Positions 1 to 12,249 of a DNA stretch of 64,000 bases are shown here, piece after piece. The notes beneath the pieces are model-generated. The model saw only the letters and a list, made by a program, of their open reading frames with translations. It was not told where the DNA came from and made no database searches. Source of the stretch: Ricinus communis (lineage: Eukaryota; Streptophyta; Magnoliopsida; Malpighiales; Euphorbiaceae); the NCBI RefSeq assembly GCF_019578655.1, contig NC_063256.1, positions 9,672,001 through 9,736,000 of the forward strand, in the 5' to 3' direction. The position numbers and the translations under genes are program-made. Numbering within the stretch: position 1 is the first letter of the stretch; every line of letters starts with the position of its first letter.

Positions 1-357
1 GTTTTAGTTTAGATACACATATTATCTCGCTGCATGTTTGAAACAATAGCAAAAGCTCTTTTAGAAAACTGCCATTAGTAGGAACCTGTACAAAGTTTTA
101 TTAATGAAAGTAAACAATAAATTTCCTTAAAAAACATCAGCATAATAAACGATAAGTGAGAGAATTCACCAAAAATAAAAAAGTGAAATGGAAGATAGCA
201 ATAAATGGAGCTAACTAAGCATTTTATAATGAATGTTACTTGGGGAAGCAGCTTCCGACAAACTTACCAGAGAAGGAAAAGTAGCAGAAGCAAGTTGAAG
301 GGTAGAAGCTGTAGGTTTTGCAAAAGCTACGACAGCATCAAATGCTGGGTTAAGTTT
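1..357 (-). CDS. 3' part of an unrecognised minus-strand gene (two exons visible)
   Basis: Two minus-strand stretches look like joined exons. One spans 357 to 268 (90 nt, phase 0), with a TAG acceptor before it and a CTG/GTAAGT donor after it; it reads KLNPAFDAVVAFAKP and ends FPSL. The next starts at 85 after a TTTGTACAG acceptor, reads VPTNGSFLKELLLLFQ and stays open to the left edge. The phases agree across the 182-nt intron, which is the main support. The composition (A, L, T, S, with a leucine-rich run) looks like part of an alpha-helical protein. I do not recognise the family, and the start codon was not found. A possible further exon near 1080-1150 was not supported. The gene continues beyond the left edge. 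Confidence 0.4.
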
Positions 358-2132
358 CTAGATACTCTCAGGGGTAATGCAAATTAAAAAAGAGTTTTCA
401 AATGTGTCTGAATGTATCTAACCACTTCCTAACTAATGCACAATGGATAATATCCAAAGTTATATGCATAGGGCTTATAAATTTCTGCTCAAATCAATCA
501 TGATACTGGCTAACTGATATCGTCAAAGGTAAGCCCAAGTATACGTGTAAGTCCTAATGGCAACAGATTGAGTTTGAGTCATCAGATGCATTATTTAAGA
601 AAATAAATCAACAAAAAAAAAAACAATAATTATCCGACTCTTCCAGAGAATGCAACTAAATAATCCAAATTACTGTGATGGATCAAGTAAAAAGAAGGAG
701 CCCATAAAAACAAAGGCCCATGGAACCTAAAAATTAGACCCTGAATGTATGAGGCCAAGGATCCAAAATGCATGATAATCAATCACCACATATGTAGGCA
801 TGCAGAAACAAAACACACGTGCAGTACACTATTGCATGGTGAACTATGAATAACAAACAACATGATAGCAAATATAACAACACTGTAAACACATCAGTTT
901 AGATCATCAACCAACAGAAGCATAAACTGAATAACTAATGAAGACAGCATATGAATGAGGCAGTGAATGAAAATAACGCCTGCTAATATTTAAAATCACA
1001 AATCCAGTTACTCTTATGAAAAAAAGAAAAACACATCAATCACCAACAAATTTTATTACAGAACAACACATGAAACTTCCTTCTCTACATCCCAGTCCAG
1101 CAGAATGCAGAAGAGCAAATATAACCAGGATGGGCACAAACCTACAATAAATAGTAAAAATACATGAGATGTCTTAAAACAATAAGATAATATAAAAATA
1201 TTATACAGAGGAATAAAAGATTTAAACCCGTATCGGGCAAAACAAACGCTCGGTACAACACGCATGAAGAACAGGATATGAATAAAGGCCCATATATGCA
1301 GACTTCGAATTAAAGTATTTATTAATTGGTAATCTGTAATTATAAATTGTGAGTATTTTTACTAATGGATTAAAATAAAACGTAGTTATTTTGTTCTAAA
1401 ATAAAATAACCATAGAATTATCTTGTATATATACATATATTAGATGGACACTTTTTAGTCTTATGTGGCATATAATTGTTGTTATGGTGCCAGATGGCAT
1501 GCTACTGATTGTGCCAAATGGCAAGTTCAAGGCGTTGATGAGTATGGTAGTTCTTTTCAATCTCTCGTATATATTCAAAAGTGAAATTATGATACCTTAC
1601 GATCAATCTTAAATTATTACCATGACAGGTAAAAGTGAGACATTCATTTTTATAGGTGGTATACTGTGAGACATTTAAATTTCTTAGGTGGGAATTTGAT
1701 CATAAAAATGCATATTTTGATAACTCAAATTCATCTTGTGAATTTTAACACTTAAATTTTTTTTAATCTAATCCAATAGGTATTTAATTTTTAATTTTAA
1801 TTTTTTAACATATTATTTCATTCAGCACATTCAAATATATTATTATATATTCTAATATTATTAAAAATAAAATTTATATATTTATTAAATTATATTAAAA
1901 TTAAAAATATTATTTAAAATTAAAATTTGGAATATTTATTATATTAAATTAAAATATTAAAATATTAAAGCGAATAAATTATTAAAATCAGATGTTTGAT
2001 ATATTGTGCTTATTTTAATTTATAAGCTTAGTCAAAAGAATAACATTCAAATTTTAGTTAAGGAAGTGATGACTGATATTTTTGCACACGTGCGTTTGCT
2101 TTGCATCGTAAAACCGTATAACTTTTCAAAAC
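358..2132. other. Non-coding stretch, no gene seen
   Basis: AT-rich DNA with several poly-A runs and no open frame with codon-like character. It probably includes upstream introns or the 5' region of the minus-strand gene at the left edge. From about 1620 to 2050 the sequence is extremely AT-rich, in the style of a decayed small inverted-repeat element, but clear ends could not be set. Confidence 0.5.
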
Positions 2133-2980
2133 TTTTTTTTTTTTTTTTTTTGGACAAAAGGGAATTAAGATTAGATTACTGAAGGCCAATAGCCCAAAGT
2201 AGTACAAAGCAAATATAAAATAGAAGGGCCCGAGACCCAGAACACACTTACCCCTAAAGGGTAGATAACAGTAAGAAGTGTCTTAGAACAATTGGCCATA
2301 CAGCCCGAAAATACATCGGCCCATAGGCCTACAGGTTTTAAGAAATTGCAGAAAGACCCCTGAGTTATGAACTTCATTACGCCAGAGCCCTTTATCGGTG
2401 ACACAGCAACCACCGTTGCTCCAGTCCGGGTCTGAACCACTAGACCTGTAAAACATATAGCTTTGGACATATGAGACCACCATCCAATCACCCATAGTAA
2501 AAAAAATAGATCTGTTGAAGCTCAGTATACAAAGGAAATATATAGCCATGCCATTAACAATCAAAAAAATTTTTGTCGGTAAATATGTATTCTCTTATTT
2601 GAGGTGATTAAAGTATAGATGAAGCTACGAGTAACTATGATAGTACTTTGTTACCTCTTTTCTTGCCTTATAACCAACTTTTTTCTCTTTGTCAATCATT
2701 ACCCATTTATGGCCTCTCATAGGATTTTAATTGACAAAAAATTTTGAATCAATCGATACAAAAATAATCAGGTGACTAACGGCCACTACAACTACAAAGA
2801 AACAAACTTTAAACACAATAGGGTTGAAAATTAAAAACACACACTCAAACCATAAATCTAGACTAATGAATATATGCAAAACCAGAAGACAACAAAGAAC
2901 AAAAACAAAACTAGGGATTAGCCAAAAGTAGCCGGAGCCACTGGTGGCCACCCCACCGCTAAACCCTAATAAAAAGGATC
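2133..2980 (-). repeat. Possible decayed LINE-type retroposon fragment
   Basis: A 19-nt run of T at 2133-2151 would be a poly(A) tail on the minus strand. It follows GC-richer sequence (2160-2500) that is partly open on the minus strand. At 2930-2970 the minus strand reads a 'GTGGCCACCAGTGGCTCCGG' type stretch, reminiscent of the 5' parts of plant L1 LINEs. The intervening DNA is disrupted. No target-site duplication was found around either end, so the identification rests on the poly(T) tract and general character only. Confidence 0.28.
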
Positions 2981-4203
2981 TTATGAGTAGAGATAAATTA
3001 GAGCATTTTATAGAGAGATGTTGGTAAAATTGTATAAAATTGAATATATTTAACTTAGTTTTGTAAATTAAATAAAAAATATTATCTTTTCGTTCTATTC
3101 CATATTTTTTTTAGTCATTTTCTACCTTTGGGACTAATTTCATTTTATGCATCCATTTAAAAATTTACACTTATATTCTTATAAAATCTATAAATAACAT
3201 GCTAAAATTAATAAGAATTAAAATAACAAAAATTATTTTGAAACTTTTGTCTTGTTTATTGCTTTGATATTATTTCTAGTAATTATTTTAAATAAAATAA
3301 AAAATTAAATTAATGGAATCAATATTTTTATGATTAAATCATATTTTGTTTTGATTTTATTTTATTTATCTAATCTATTATTATTTTCGGTTAAAATTAT
3401 TTTATAAAATTTATTTATAAGTCTAAAATCTATATAATTTAAATAAAATAATAATTAATTTAAAATTTTATATAATTAAATTGAAATAAAATTTGTTATT
3501 TTTTAACTATAATAAATTTTATTAAAATATATAAAAACAAAATTTTATATTAATAAATTAATATATTTTATAATATCAATTCTTTCAAATTTTTATTTTA
3601 TTTAAGTATATATATATATATATTTTTAATTTGAAATGAACACTTTTCGAAGCTGAATGCAAAATACAGACTACCAAACGCCGTCATAAAGTGATACGTT
3701 CTCTTTCCAGGAATACAAACAGACATAGTATAGCGGACGATTAAAAAGCAGACTCACTCGCTAAAACGTCCGGACACCCGCTCTTGTGTTCTGCTTCCGT
3801 TAGGTCTTTCTCCCTTCTTTTATTTGCAGAAAGTGAACTCCTCGTTTCAGCTCAATCAATGTGCAGCCACGGAATCTATTTTCTTATCCAGTGATCGAGT
3901 AAAGACTTCAGAAAGGCAAAACTTAAAGTGACATTCTTAGAAATGTATGGTAGCGGGTAGGAAGGGAGCATAGCCAAATATATGGATCCCCAGAGGGTCC
4001 AAAGATCATTTGCATGCCACCAATTGGATTCAAACCAATTAACCTAAGACCTAATCCGGCTTTCCGTGCGATCACCTTGGAACATTGGCGAAGAACATAA
4101 AGCAGTTGAATCAGAGTACCACTGCTCGCCCTGCCGTCCTTTCTTCAAATACTGCGGCCAATCGAGTAAGAGAAATTTCTCAACCCCAATCCCATTTCCA
4201 GCC
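2981..4203. other. Intergenic region upstream of the first NAC gene
   Basis: Very AT-rich to about 3640, with a short (TA)n at 3608-3622, then a GC-richer 550-bp zone leading into the first NAC gene. The zone contains an imperfect copy (3864-3894) of the NAC start region (4199-4229). Between the copies, the minus strand has a box resembling a tRNA B-box (GGTTTGAATCC) near 4025-4035, so a SINE-like insertion is possible but not shown. Confidence 0.4.
3864..3894 (+). repeat. Imperfect copy of the NAC start exon, with the ATG altered
   Basis: 31 bp match the start exon and donor of the first NAC gene (4199-4229) at 27 of 31 positions, 335 bp upstream. In this copy the start codon position reads ACG, not ATG. 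The donor-like CCA/GTGA is kept. It may be a leftover from a local duplication or an unused first exon. Confidence 0.55.
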
Positions 4204-5672
4204 ATGAAAACTATTTTCTCATCCAGTGAGTGAAATTATTTTAGTTCCATTACATGAACTCTTTAATCTTCTTTATTCTTGTACCCACTTCTCCTAATTG
4301 CTTTGTTTTTCTAAAAAGAAATATTCTTTCTATAGGTAAAACCGTAGGGCAGAAAACTGTTGGATATCGATTCCATCCAACTGACGCCGAATTGGTTGGT
4401 CATTTTTTGAATCGGAGGAATCTTGGTCGTGGTAACGACGATATGCCAATTGCTGAGGTTAAAGTCTGTGACTTTGAACCCTGGGATCTTCCTGGTAAAT
4501 CTCAGACCTCTTATGTTGTTTTACTACCCTAATGATCGTGGAGTTTTAATGAAGATAATATGTTCTTGATGTGTAGATCATTCCAAGATTAAATCAGACG
4601 ATCAAACATGGTATTTCTTTTGTAACCGTGATTTATTAAATAGCCGACGGGTTAACAGGACTACAAAGGCTGGGTTTTGGAAATCCACTGGTAAGCTTCG
4701 AAAAGTGAAGACTATTGGCACAAAGAAGGTCATTGGTACCAAGAGGACTTTGGTCTTTCACAAGAAAGGACATGTAAAAACCGAATGGGTCATGCACGAA
4801 TATGAACAAATTCCGAAGGTAAAACAAGTGTTCCTGGGAAGTGATTATTGCTAATTTTTTTATATTGTTATGATGCTACTACATTGATTTTAAACTTGTT
4901 TGAAATGGGTATAAGTGTTTTAAGAATTCTTAATTAAAATTACAGTTTTATGAAATTGCCCTAGTTCCCTTGAATGTTTGGTGACATAATCTCCTTATAG
5001 ATTTTTGAAATTTACTTTTGCTGATTTGTAGTGCTTAACGTGATATTTTAGACTTTTGAGTTTGTTGATTTGTGCTTCAATATCAGCAGGGAAACTTTGT
5101 TGTCTGTAAAGTAAAGACGAAATCAGAAGGAAAGATCAGCAACTGTAGACCAAATGAAATGGCTTCAGCTTCTGCTTCTGAGATTGCTATGACGGCTAAT
5201 TTATCTTGTGGTGAAAGTGAATTATGCCATCATTTGGCTTCTGATCTTGAAGATCAAACTCCAAATGGTAGGACTGCCGGATCAACCTACCATGATGGGA
5301 CAAGTTTTTGCAAGGTGAAGCCTTTTCTTAAAAGTCAAAACTCAGACAAGAAAACTGATATTTTAGTCTCCGAGGAAGGTGACTGGAGTCCCCTTATGGC
5401 AACACTTGATTATGGAAGTCAAGATCCAAACGAGCAGACTGATATCTCAACGCCTTCAGTGGCTGGTAGTTTAGAAATTAATGCAATAGAGGTAAGAAAT
5501 GATGCATGTCTTTCAAGTCCTTAGATTTTCCCAGTGGTGCATGAGAAGCAAACTCAAGAGTTTTACATGTTTAAATATAATTTTTCTGCAGGTAGAGGGT
5601 CCATTCTTTGATGGCTTAAAAACATTGATTGAGCCAGAAGGCAGTCTTAACTCTGCCCATTCTCACCTATGA
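4204..5672 (+). CDS. NAC-domain transcription factor, 5 exons (NAC cluster gene 1)
   Basis: Plant NAC proteins are nuclear DNA-binding transcription factors. The model joins 4204-4225, 4336-4494, 4577-4818, 5090-5491 and 5592-5672 (906 nt, 301 aa). All junctions are GT-AG and all phases agree. The NAC domain starts at residue 17 with [16 protein letters not shown] (subdomain A), then PWDLP at the exon 2/3 junction, WYFFCNRD (C), RTTKAGFWKSTGK and EWVMHEYE (D), and NFVVCKVK (E). The 160-residue tail is Ser/Thr/Asp-rich, as expected of an activation region, with no membrane segment. The first exon carries only 22 coding bases; the ATG was chosen because its splice keeps frame into the domain. 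The exon 4 acceptor may also be 3 nt earlier (tandem CAG), adding one Gln. It is the most diverged of the four cluster members. Confidence 0.82.
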
Positions 5673-6185
5673 ATTCCGTGGAAAGTCTCTCCCATGCCAT
5701 CTTTAGTAGCACTCTGCCCAATGCCACCTTTTGTTTTTGTTTTTTTTGGTATCTTGCAGCATTGTATATAAACGAAGAACTCATAGGGGCTTATTTTGAT
5801 AGATGATATATGTCCAATGTTTCAAGTTATAACCTATTTGCTTCCAAAACTCTGCAACTAGCATTAACTGTAAGAAATACAATGCTTGTCTTAAGGTTCT
5901 GTTGGGACTGTTAGTCTTCCATTTCTGGAAATCTTGAACTTGAAATTCTGTTTAGCTCATATCCTAGTTCGTTAATGGCTATAATGTGGTTATTTCGAGT
6001 TGGCCTAATGGAATCAAAAGACTATCAGTTTGTATTGGCTTTGGTTGAATCCTCTGGAATTGTGTTTCAATGTCGAAAGAAGTTCTGTTCAAGATGTAGA
6101 GTTGTGCCCTTTTATATGTATTTTCAAGACATCAGATTGCCAATGCTGTTAATGATTGGCAACGAAACTATGATGTTCAATTCAG

Positions 6186-6266
6186 GAACTACAAAAGCGG
6201 AAAAGAGCCACTGGTTCAGAGGAGGCACTTGCAACCGATCAGCGAAACTTCCTCTTATCAATATGA
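6186..6266 (+). CDS. Candidate alternative last exon of NAC gene 1
   Basis: After a TTCAATTCAG acceptor, an 81-nt stretch is open in the phase left by exon 4 of the first NAC gene and ends in TGA. It encodes ELQKRKRATGSEEALA and ends NFLLSI. The basic KRKR run could serve as a nuclear signal. The exon used in the main model (5592-5672) is also exactly 81 nt and phase 0. No transcript evidence is available, so this is a proposal only. Confidence 0.25.
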   Translation, partial: ELQKRKRATGSEEALATDQRNFLLSI

Positions 6267-8105
6267 CCATCTGTAAGTAATGTTATGTAGTCCACTTTTA
6301 AAATTTATAGATACTTTTGTAAAAATATTAGATATGAATGTTTAGTCAAAAAAGAACGCGAAACGAAGTTGCCAAAGGGCATTAGGTTTCATCAATTAAA
6401 ATCCATATGATCTAACTTCTGCTTCAATGTCTAAAAGCGGAAACAAGTTACCTCATGGGCTATGAAGGCTCCTGTCCTGGAAACACCTTAATTTAAGCTA
6501 AAATTGATATGAGAAATAGTGATATGTCAGTTCTTCAAAACAATTGGAGGCATTGCTGATGTCCAAGAAACTGCATTTTAAGAAGTAGAAGGTCAGGTTA
6601 TTGCGTCTTGAAGTCCGCCATAGACCTTCATGCATGAGGTTGTTGCTCAAACTTAGACAGCTATACTTCCTTCGTAGCCTCAAGGCCTAAGTGCATGAAC
6701 TTACAGAAAAAGTTTCCTTTCCAACCTCAGCACCAAATTATGTTCAAGGCCTTAAACTTGTTAATCTTGTATCTTAATTAACATATATATACTGTCTAAA
6801 TGTTTATATCACGGGTTTAGAATTCATACAATCTTATAGAAAGGCAAATTTTGTTTCATTATCTTGATTGATGGATTGTGGAATAATAATAAAACAATAG
6901 AGTACTTAAGGTGTTTTCAGATTATCTTTTTGGGGCCATTTTTCGTACATTTCTTGATCTTAATATAAATCTTAAAATGACATCGTTTTATAATTTTGAA
7001 TTCTTGAGAGAGTGTTTTATCATCCGTAAAAATCTCGCCCTAAATGTTTTAGAATAACTCCAGATGTATGTATAAAAAAAAAATAATAATAAATCTCACA
7101 AACTATAAACAGATTTTAATTCAGAAATTGAACTTTAAATTTGAAAAAACATGACAACTAAATTGATAATAAAATTACTAAGAAAAAACAAAAAGGTCTT
7201 AAAATATGAGTATCTATAAATTCTACAACAATGACAAAACAGTATCATACCTATCTACTGTATCCAATATAGACTTCCCTGTAAATCAAATCACCAATTT
7301 TTTGTAAACTTATAGTAACATACAACAACATATACACGCCCAACCGCACGTGTGTAATGAGGCCAAAACTTGAAATTTTATTGTATCGAGTATAATTTTG
7401 TTTTCAATTTTATAGCACCAACATTAACACATTTAAAATTCTCTGAAAAGATGGCAGTGATAAAATATTAAACTCTTAAAATTTTAAGATGAAAGACGAT
7501 TTTAAATATTAATCTATACATTTAATACATTTTTTTCTTAAAATATATTTAAAAAGAGGTACATATGTGTTATTAAACTATTTAAGATTTTTTTCAATTT
7601 AATATGAAAACTCTCTTAATATATAATTGCATTAAAACTTTTGAAATAATATTTTACCGATTATACGAATTATGTCCGACACACTTTGAATTAATTCTAA
7701 ATAGATTCTTGCACTTAAAAAAATCGGTTATCACTCTACTTACATTTCAAGTCCCCTTGGGATATTAGACTGCTGTCCTACTATAAACTCGCAACTACAG
7801 GATCAAGATTGTGTAAATAAACTTGTCAGAGTGTATTCGAGAATGTTCCTATCAGTTACCAAGATTGTTATGGAAGTTGGTAAAGCCCACCAAAGACCAT
7901 GGAGAAGTTGTCTTCAAGTTCTTACTTTTACAAAATATGTAACCATGGAGAGTTGACTGATGATTGGCCCATGGCACATACAATATACTCTTTGCAATAG
8001 AGATAGATACGCGGTTTCTAATTTAGTCTAATTACATTCTAAACCTGGTCACTTAAGCAACTACAGCTTCTTAGTGAAGCAGAGCAAGTTTGTCAGGATG
8101 ATGCC

Positions 8106-8113
8106 TATATATA
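8106..8113 (+). promoter_or_regulatory. TATA box of NAC gene 2
   Basis: TATATATA lies 159 bp before the ATG. It sits in a block (CCTATATATAGCAGTTAGCCTG) conserved with the copy before NAC gene 3, so the core promoter was duplicated together with the gene. Confidence 0.6.
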
Positions 8114-8271
8114 GCAGTTAGCCTGTTACCTAGACTGCACTCACAAACTGCTTGTTCTGTTCTGGTTAATTAAGTGAAGTGTTCCTTGCTCACTAGAGAT
8201 AAACAGCTCTTACTCTTACTTCCCTTCTCTTCCTTGTTCTCTTTCTCACCTTAAAAAACAGCAAGTGAAAG

Positions 8272-9241
8272 ATGGATACCGGAATTGGCTACAGATTCCA
8301 CCCATCCGACTTAGAATTGGTGGATCATTACCTGAGGCAAAAGATGCTCGGCAATGATGATGAAGTCTGGCAAATTCCTGAGATTAGTGTCCTCAGTTTT
8401 GAACCCTGGGAGTTACCTCGTAAGTCTATTTCTTTCTGGCTTGTTAATCCTGCTTTTTCCTTTTTTGGTGCATCACAAAATATTGGATTAACTAATTCCA
8501 TTTACGTCCAGAGCATTCAATAATGTTAAGCAACCCGAATGATCAAGTCTGGTATTTCTTTTGCACTCCAAACTACAAGTACTCCAATAGCAAACGGGTC
8601 GACAGGACAACCACTGCTGGATACTGGAAAGTTACTGGCAAAGATCGTAAAATCAAGGATATTGCTATTAAAAAAACTCTGGTTTTCTATCAAGGTCGCC
8701 CTAAAGGGGTCAGGACAAACTGGGTTATGCATGAATATAGTCCCACTTTCAACTTCCCAACTGAGGTATATATCAAGTTGTTGCGACATTTTCAAAGTCG
8801 TTTCACATAGTATATTTAACTGTATTTTCTTTCTTCTCTGTCATGGCATCCTTGTACAGAGGGACTTCGTCATTTGCAAAATAAAGAGAAATGGATATGC
8901 AGAAGATATCCCAAACTTCGAAGAAGGTGAATCAAGCACCGCCATAGCTGCTCATACTGAAAATCAGAGCTGCAATAACTATAATTCAACCTTTGAAGGA
9001 GAAGAACTTACTCCTCCAGTGGAATCTGGTTCTGGAAATTATGCAACTGAGGTGAGGATCATTCTGAGTTTAATAAGAAGTATATGTATTAGGAACTAAG
9101 CTCGTCTTTGTTTCTCCATTCTTTATACAGGAAGACACTCAGGTCCAAACATACATGCAATCATTCCAGGGCTATGACGAGAAAGACTACAGTCTTGACT
9201 CTGCATTTCAGTGGCAAAGCAACTATTATCATAATTATTAA
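8272..9241 (+). CDS. Short NAC-domain transcription factor, 4 exons (NAC cluster gene 2)
   Basis: Exons 8272-8419, 8512-8765, 8860-9051 and 9131-9241 (705 nt, 234 aa), all GT-AG with matching phases. The domain begins almost at the N terminus (MDTGIGYRFHPSDLELVDHY), with PWELP, WYFFCTPNYKYS, RTTTAGYWKVTGK, KTLVFYQGRPKGVRTNW, MHEY and DFVICKIKRN in the usual order of NAC subdomains A to E. The C-terminal tail is only about 85 residues, acidic (FEEGE, FEGEE) and ending in a Tyr/Asn-rich tail, much shorter than in typical NAC factors. It has no membrane anchor. A nuclear DNA-binding role is inferred from the domain. It is a tandem paralogue of the gene at 12250, with about 95% identity in exon 2 by eye. 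The codon at the exon 1/2 junction gives Gln here and Glu in the paralogue. Confidence 0.88.
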
Positions 9242-11464
9242 GGAAAAACTTATGCTTGGGAAATGAAGGCAGCTAATGTTTTTCTTAAAAAATAATTAAA
9301 AAAAAAAAAAAAAAAAAGAGAAAAACGAAGGTGGCTCATGCCTTATGACATTATGGTAATTTGTTGGCCACTTGAAGAGCTGATTTGCCTATTAGTTCTC
9401 CTCCTGGCTAGTAAAAGTGAGCAAGTACAACTTGATCGTTCAAGTTTTAATTATATGTCTGTTCTGCTTGTTAATACGGTGCTTTGTAAACCTTGGCAAT
9501 CGCCACCTGTTTCTTGGTTTTTGTATCTCTTTTGTAATTTCCTTTTTGAGAATAATCTCTTTTGTAATTAATATTATCTGTTCCAACGATATTTATTTTG
9601 CCCCTCTAAGTAGATTGTGTTATTATTGCTTAAAGTTCAAAATCATTGGTCAAAATCCAATAGAAAATTCATATTTCTTTTTCTGTCAGCATATAAGTGA
9701 ACAGAATGTTTTGTTACTTTTTCCATAACAAATGCGGGCCGACTCCAACAACAACAAGGGCTTCCATATCTTCCAACCAATTAACATGTTGCAGGATTTA
9801 GGAGTGGTAGGTAAAACAAGTATTAAAATGCCTATTTCAGGAACACCACACCCAATATAAATTTCTCTTTTCTTTTGTAGAAAAATAACAAACAAAAAGA
9901 TGTTGCATGATCTGAAACACTAAACCTTGACATTACTCATCAAGTACGAAATTTCTCTTGATGAGATGAAGGCGTTGCTTGAAACAGATGAGAGCATCAA
10001 CTCTGCAATTTTCTCACGCAATGAGTCTACTGTATTGCCTTCCAAAATCTGGAATTACAGTCCTGTGAACATATTAGTATAAGAATTTAAGAGTGAGAAG
10101 CGCAATGTTAAACTAGCTTGTCTTGTTATGGCTACAAATTGGTTCTTGTTAGGTGGTGTAGGTGGAGTAGAATCAAGAGACTAGCATGTTGCATTAGCTT
10201 AGCTTGGCTGGGTATCTGTCTGTCTTTATCCTGATACATATATATATATATATATATATATATGTAATGCCCAAGTACATATGTGTTGGACTGTAGCTGT
10301 TGGGAATGTTCTTGCAGTATTGATTGAAGGAATGAGAGCCTATACACTTTTGAAATAACAACATTTAAATTTATGTAAAACACTACCAATGGTTTTCTTT
10401 GTTACTCCGTTTTGTTTTGATATTGGCCTGATTTTATTGCACACAAAATGTGACTTCAGATTAATTTGGGGGCAATAGAAGAATATCTACAATCCAATTT
10501 TATTGCATGCAAGGCACACACACTCGTGTGATATTTCAACAATGATCACACACCTTTGTATTTAATTTACACGTCTCCATAAATCAAATCAACAATTTTA
10601 TAAATTGACAGTAACGTACACTAATATATAGCGCAATAGCACGCTATTGTAATGAAATACGACCTTTAATAAAATCTTTTTTAAAAGAAAAAATTAAAAT
10701 TATCAACAGAAATTCATTTTCAGTCTAATTACTGATTAAATTCTAGATTTTATATTTTTTAATAATTTTATTTAATTATTTTAAAATTTTAAAATAAATA
10801 TTTATAATTTTTAGTTTATTTCTAAAAACATCTTTTAATAATAAATTTTAAAATTTCATAATAAAAAAGTCGATTTTACTTATTAAAAAAATAATTATTA
10901 TGAATCAACAAATATAATTTGTATTAGATTTAATAATATAAGCATTAAAAGTCTCACATGTGTGCATTCTTTTACATATTTTATATTTAAACACAATAAA
11001 CTTTTTGCTAACATACTAATTTTTCTTTTAGTAAACAGAATTGATTTGTCACGTTAATTTTAAAATTATTATTAAAAATATTTTTAAAAATGAATAAAAA
11101 ATATTATAGTACATGGAAGAAGGAAATGATAGGTTATTAAACTTTATAATGGGAGACATTTTCAAATATTAGCCTGTTCATCTAATAGAATATTATTTCT
11201 TACAAAATGCTAAAGAAGGAGACAACATGTGATGTGATAAGAAGAGAAAAGGTCATTAAACTGCTTACTTTAAACGCCCCCTTAGAATGTTACATTGATG
11301 TGCTACTATAAGCTCGCAACTATAGGATCAAGATCGTAAACAAACTTGTCAGAGTATTCGAGAATGTTCCTATCAGTTACCAAGATTGTTATGGAAGTTA
11401 GCAATGCCCACCAACGACCTTGGAGATGAAGTTTTCTTGTAGTTTCACTTTTGTAATATTTAGT

Positions 11465-11955
11465 TAAATGTTCCCTATATTCTATAACAGAAAATAACAA
11501 ATTTGATGTGTTAATTCTTATATCTCTTAATTTTGATGTCCGGTTTATTTTTTATTTTAATTTATTAAAAATTATTAAATATATGATGTCACTACTCAGT
11601 TTTACAAATTAAGATATTCATATATCTTAATAAATTAATTTAAATAGCTTTTTAAAAATATTTTTTCATTTTTTTCCAATATTTTTTATAAATTTTTATT
11701 TAATTTCAAAATCTAAAAAGAATAATAAAATTCTTTTTTTCTCATTTATTTAAATAAAAATAAAAAAATAAAAAAATTGTAACTAATGAGAGTATTTAGA
11801 TCATTTTTATTTTCATGTAATAAAAAGAGTTAAATTATTAATTTAATCTATTAAACATATTATAATATTTATATGTTAACAAGTTTAGATATTTGATTTA
11901 TATAATAAAATAGAAGAAATAGAAAATCTAAAATACTAATTTTATAATTATTCCA
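11465..11955. repeat. AT-rich insertion within duplicated NAC upstream region
   Basis: The duplicated upstream blocks align on both sides (before: TTACTTTTAC / TTTCACTTTTGTAAT; after: GACTGATGATTGGCC), but only this copy carries about 490 bp of AT-rich DNA between them. Copy A has about 25 bp there. It is best explained as a small transposon inserted after the duplication, although terminal repeats were not resolved. Confidence 0.5.
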
Positions 11956-12100
11956 AATCGACTGATGATTGGCCTCTGACAACAAATACAATATACTCTT
12001 GGCAACGCGGTTTCTATTTTATAGTCTATTGCATTCCAGTCCTAGTCATTTAAGCATCTGCCTTCTTAGTGAAGCAGAGCAAGGGTGTTAGGATGATGGC

Positions 12101-12108
12101 TATATATA
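12101..12108 (+). promoter_or_regulatory. TATA box of NAC gene 3
   Basis: TATATATA 142 bp before the ATG, in the duplicated block GGCTATATATAGCACTTAGC. The same element precedes NAC gene 2. Confidence 0.6.
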
Positions 12109-12249
12109 GCACTTAGCCTGTTACCTAGACTGCACACACTAACTACTTCTTCTGGGTAATTAATTGAAGTCTTCATAGATTGCTCTTGCCCTTGTTCTCT
12201 TCATTGTTTTTTCTTTTTTTTTCTCATTTACAGAAACAGTAGGTGAAAG

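Larger units (their letters stand above)
5673..8271. other. Intergenic region between NAC genes 1 and 2
   Basis: 3' flank of NAC gene 1, then AT-rich DNA (6280-7730) with no credible gene. From about 7730 onward the sequence belongs to the duplicated block that also lies upstream of NAC gene 3. The 7340-7700 part is poly-A/T rich and may be transposon-derived, without clear ends. Confidence 0.5.
7730..9730 (+). repeat. Tandem duplication unit A (promoter, NAC gene 2, 3' flank)
   Basis: Matches 11270-13690. Shared landmarks are a 'CTCGCAACTA-AGGATCAAGAT' stretch about 490 bp before the ATG, the GACTGATGATTGGCC box, the TATATATA promoter, all four exons, and a 3' flank with GAGCAAGT-CAACTTGATC and AAACCTTGGCA. 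The unit boundaries are approximate because they were set by eye. Confidence 0.85.
9242..12249. other. Intergenic region between NAC genes 2 and 3
   Basis: 3' flank of NAC gene 2, with an A-run at 9298-9316, then unassigned DNA. A (TA)n tract lies at 10237-10263. From 10640 to 11270 it is strongly AT-rich with no gene. The second duplication unit starts at about 11270 and carries the promoter of NAC gene 3. Confidence 0.5.

Noticed and set aside
1056..1265. Possible exon near 1090-1150 (VCAHPGYICSS) on the minus strand
   Set aside because: It has an acceptor-like TTTATTGTAG, but a stop follows within 19 codons and no partner exon was found.
9949..10080. Open stretch reading KYEISLDEMKALLETDE and ending in TAA, downstream of NAC gene 2
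   Set aside because: It looks protein-like but has a stop just upstream, no clear acceptor and no joinable exon; no family recognised.
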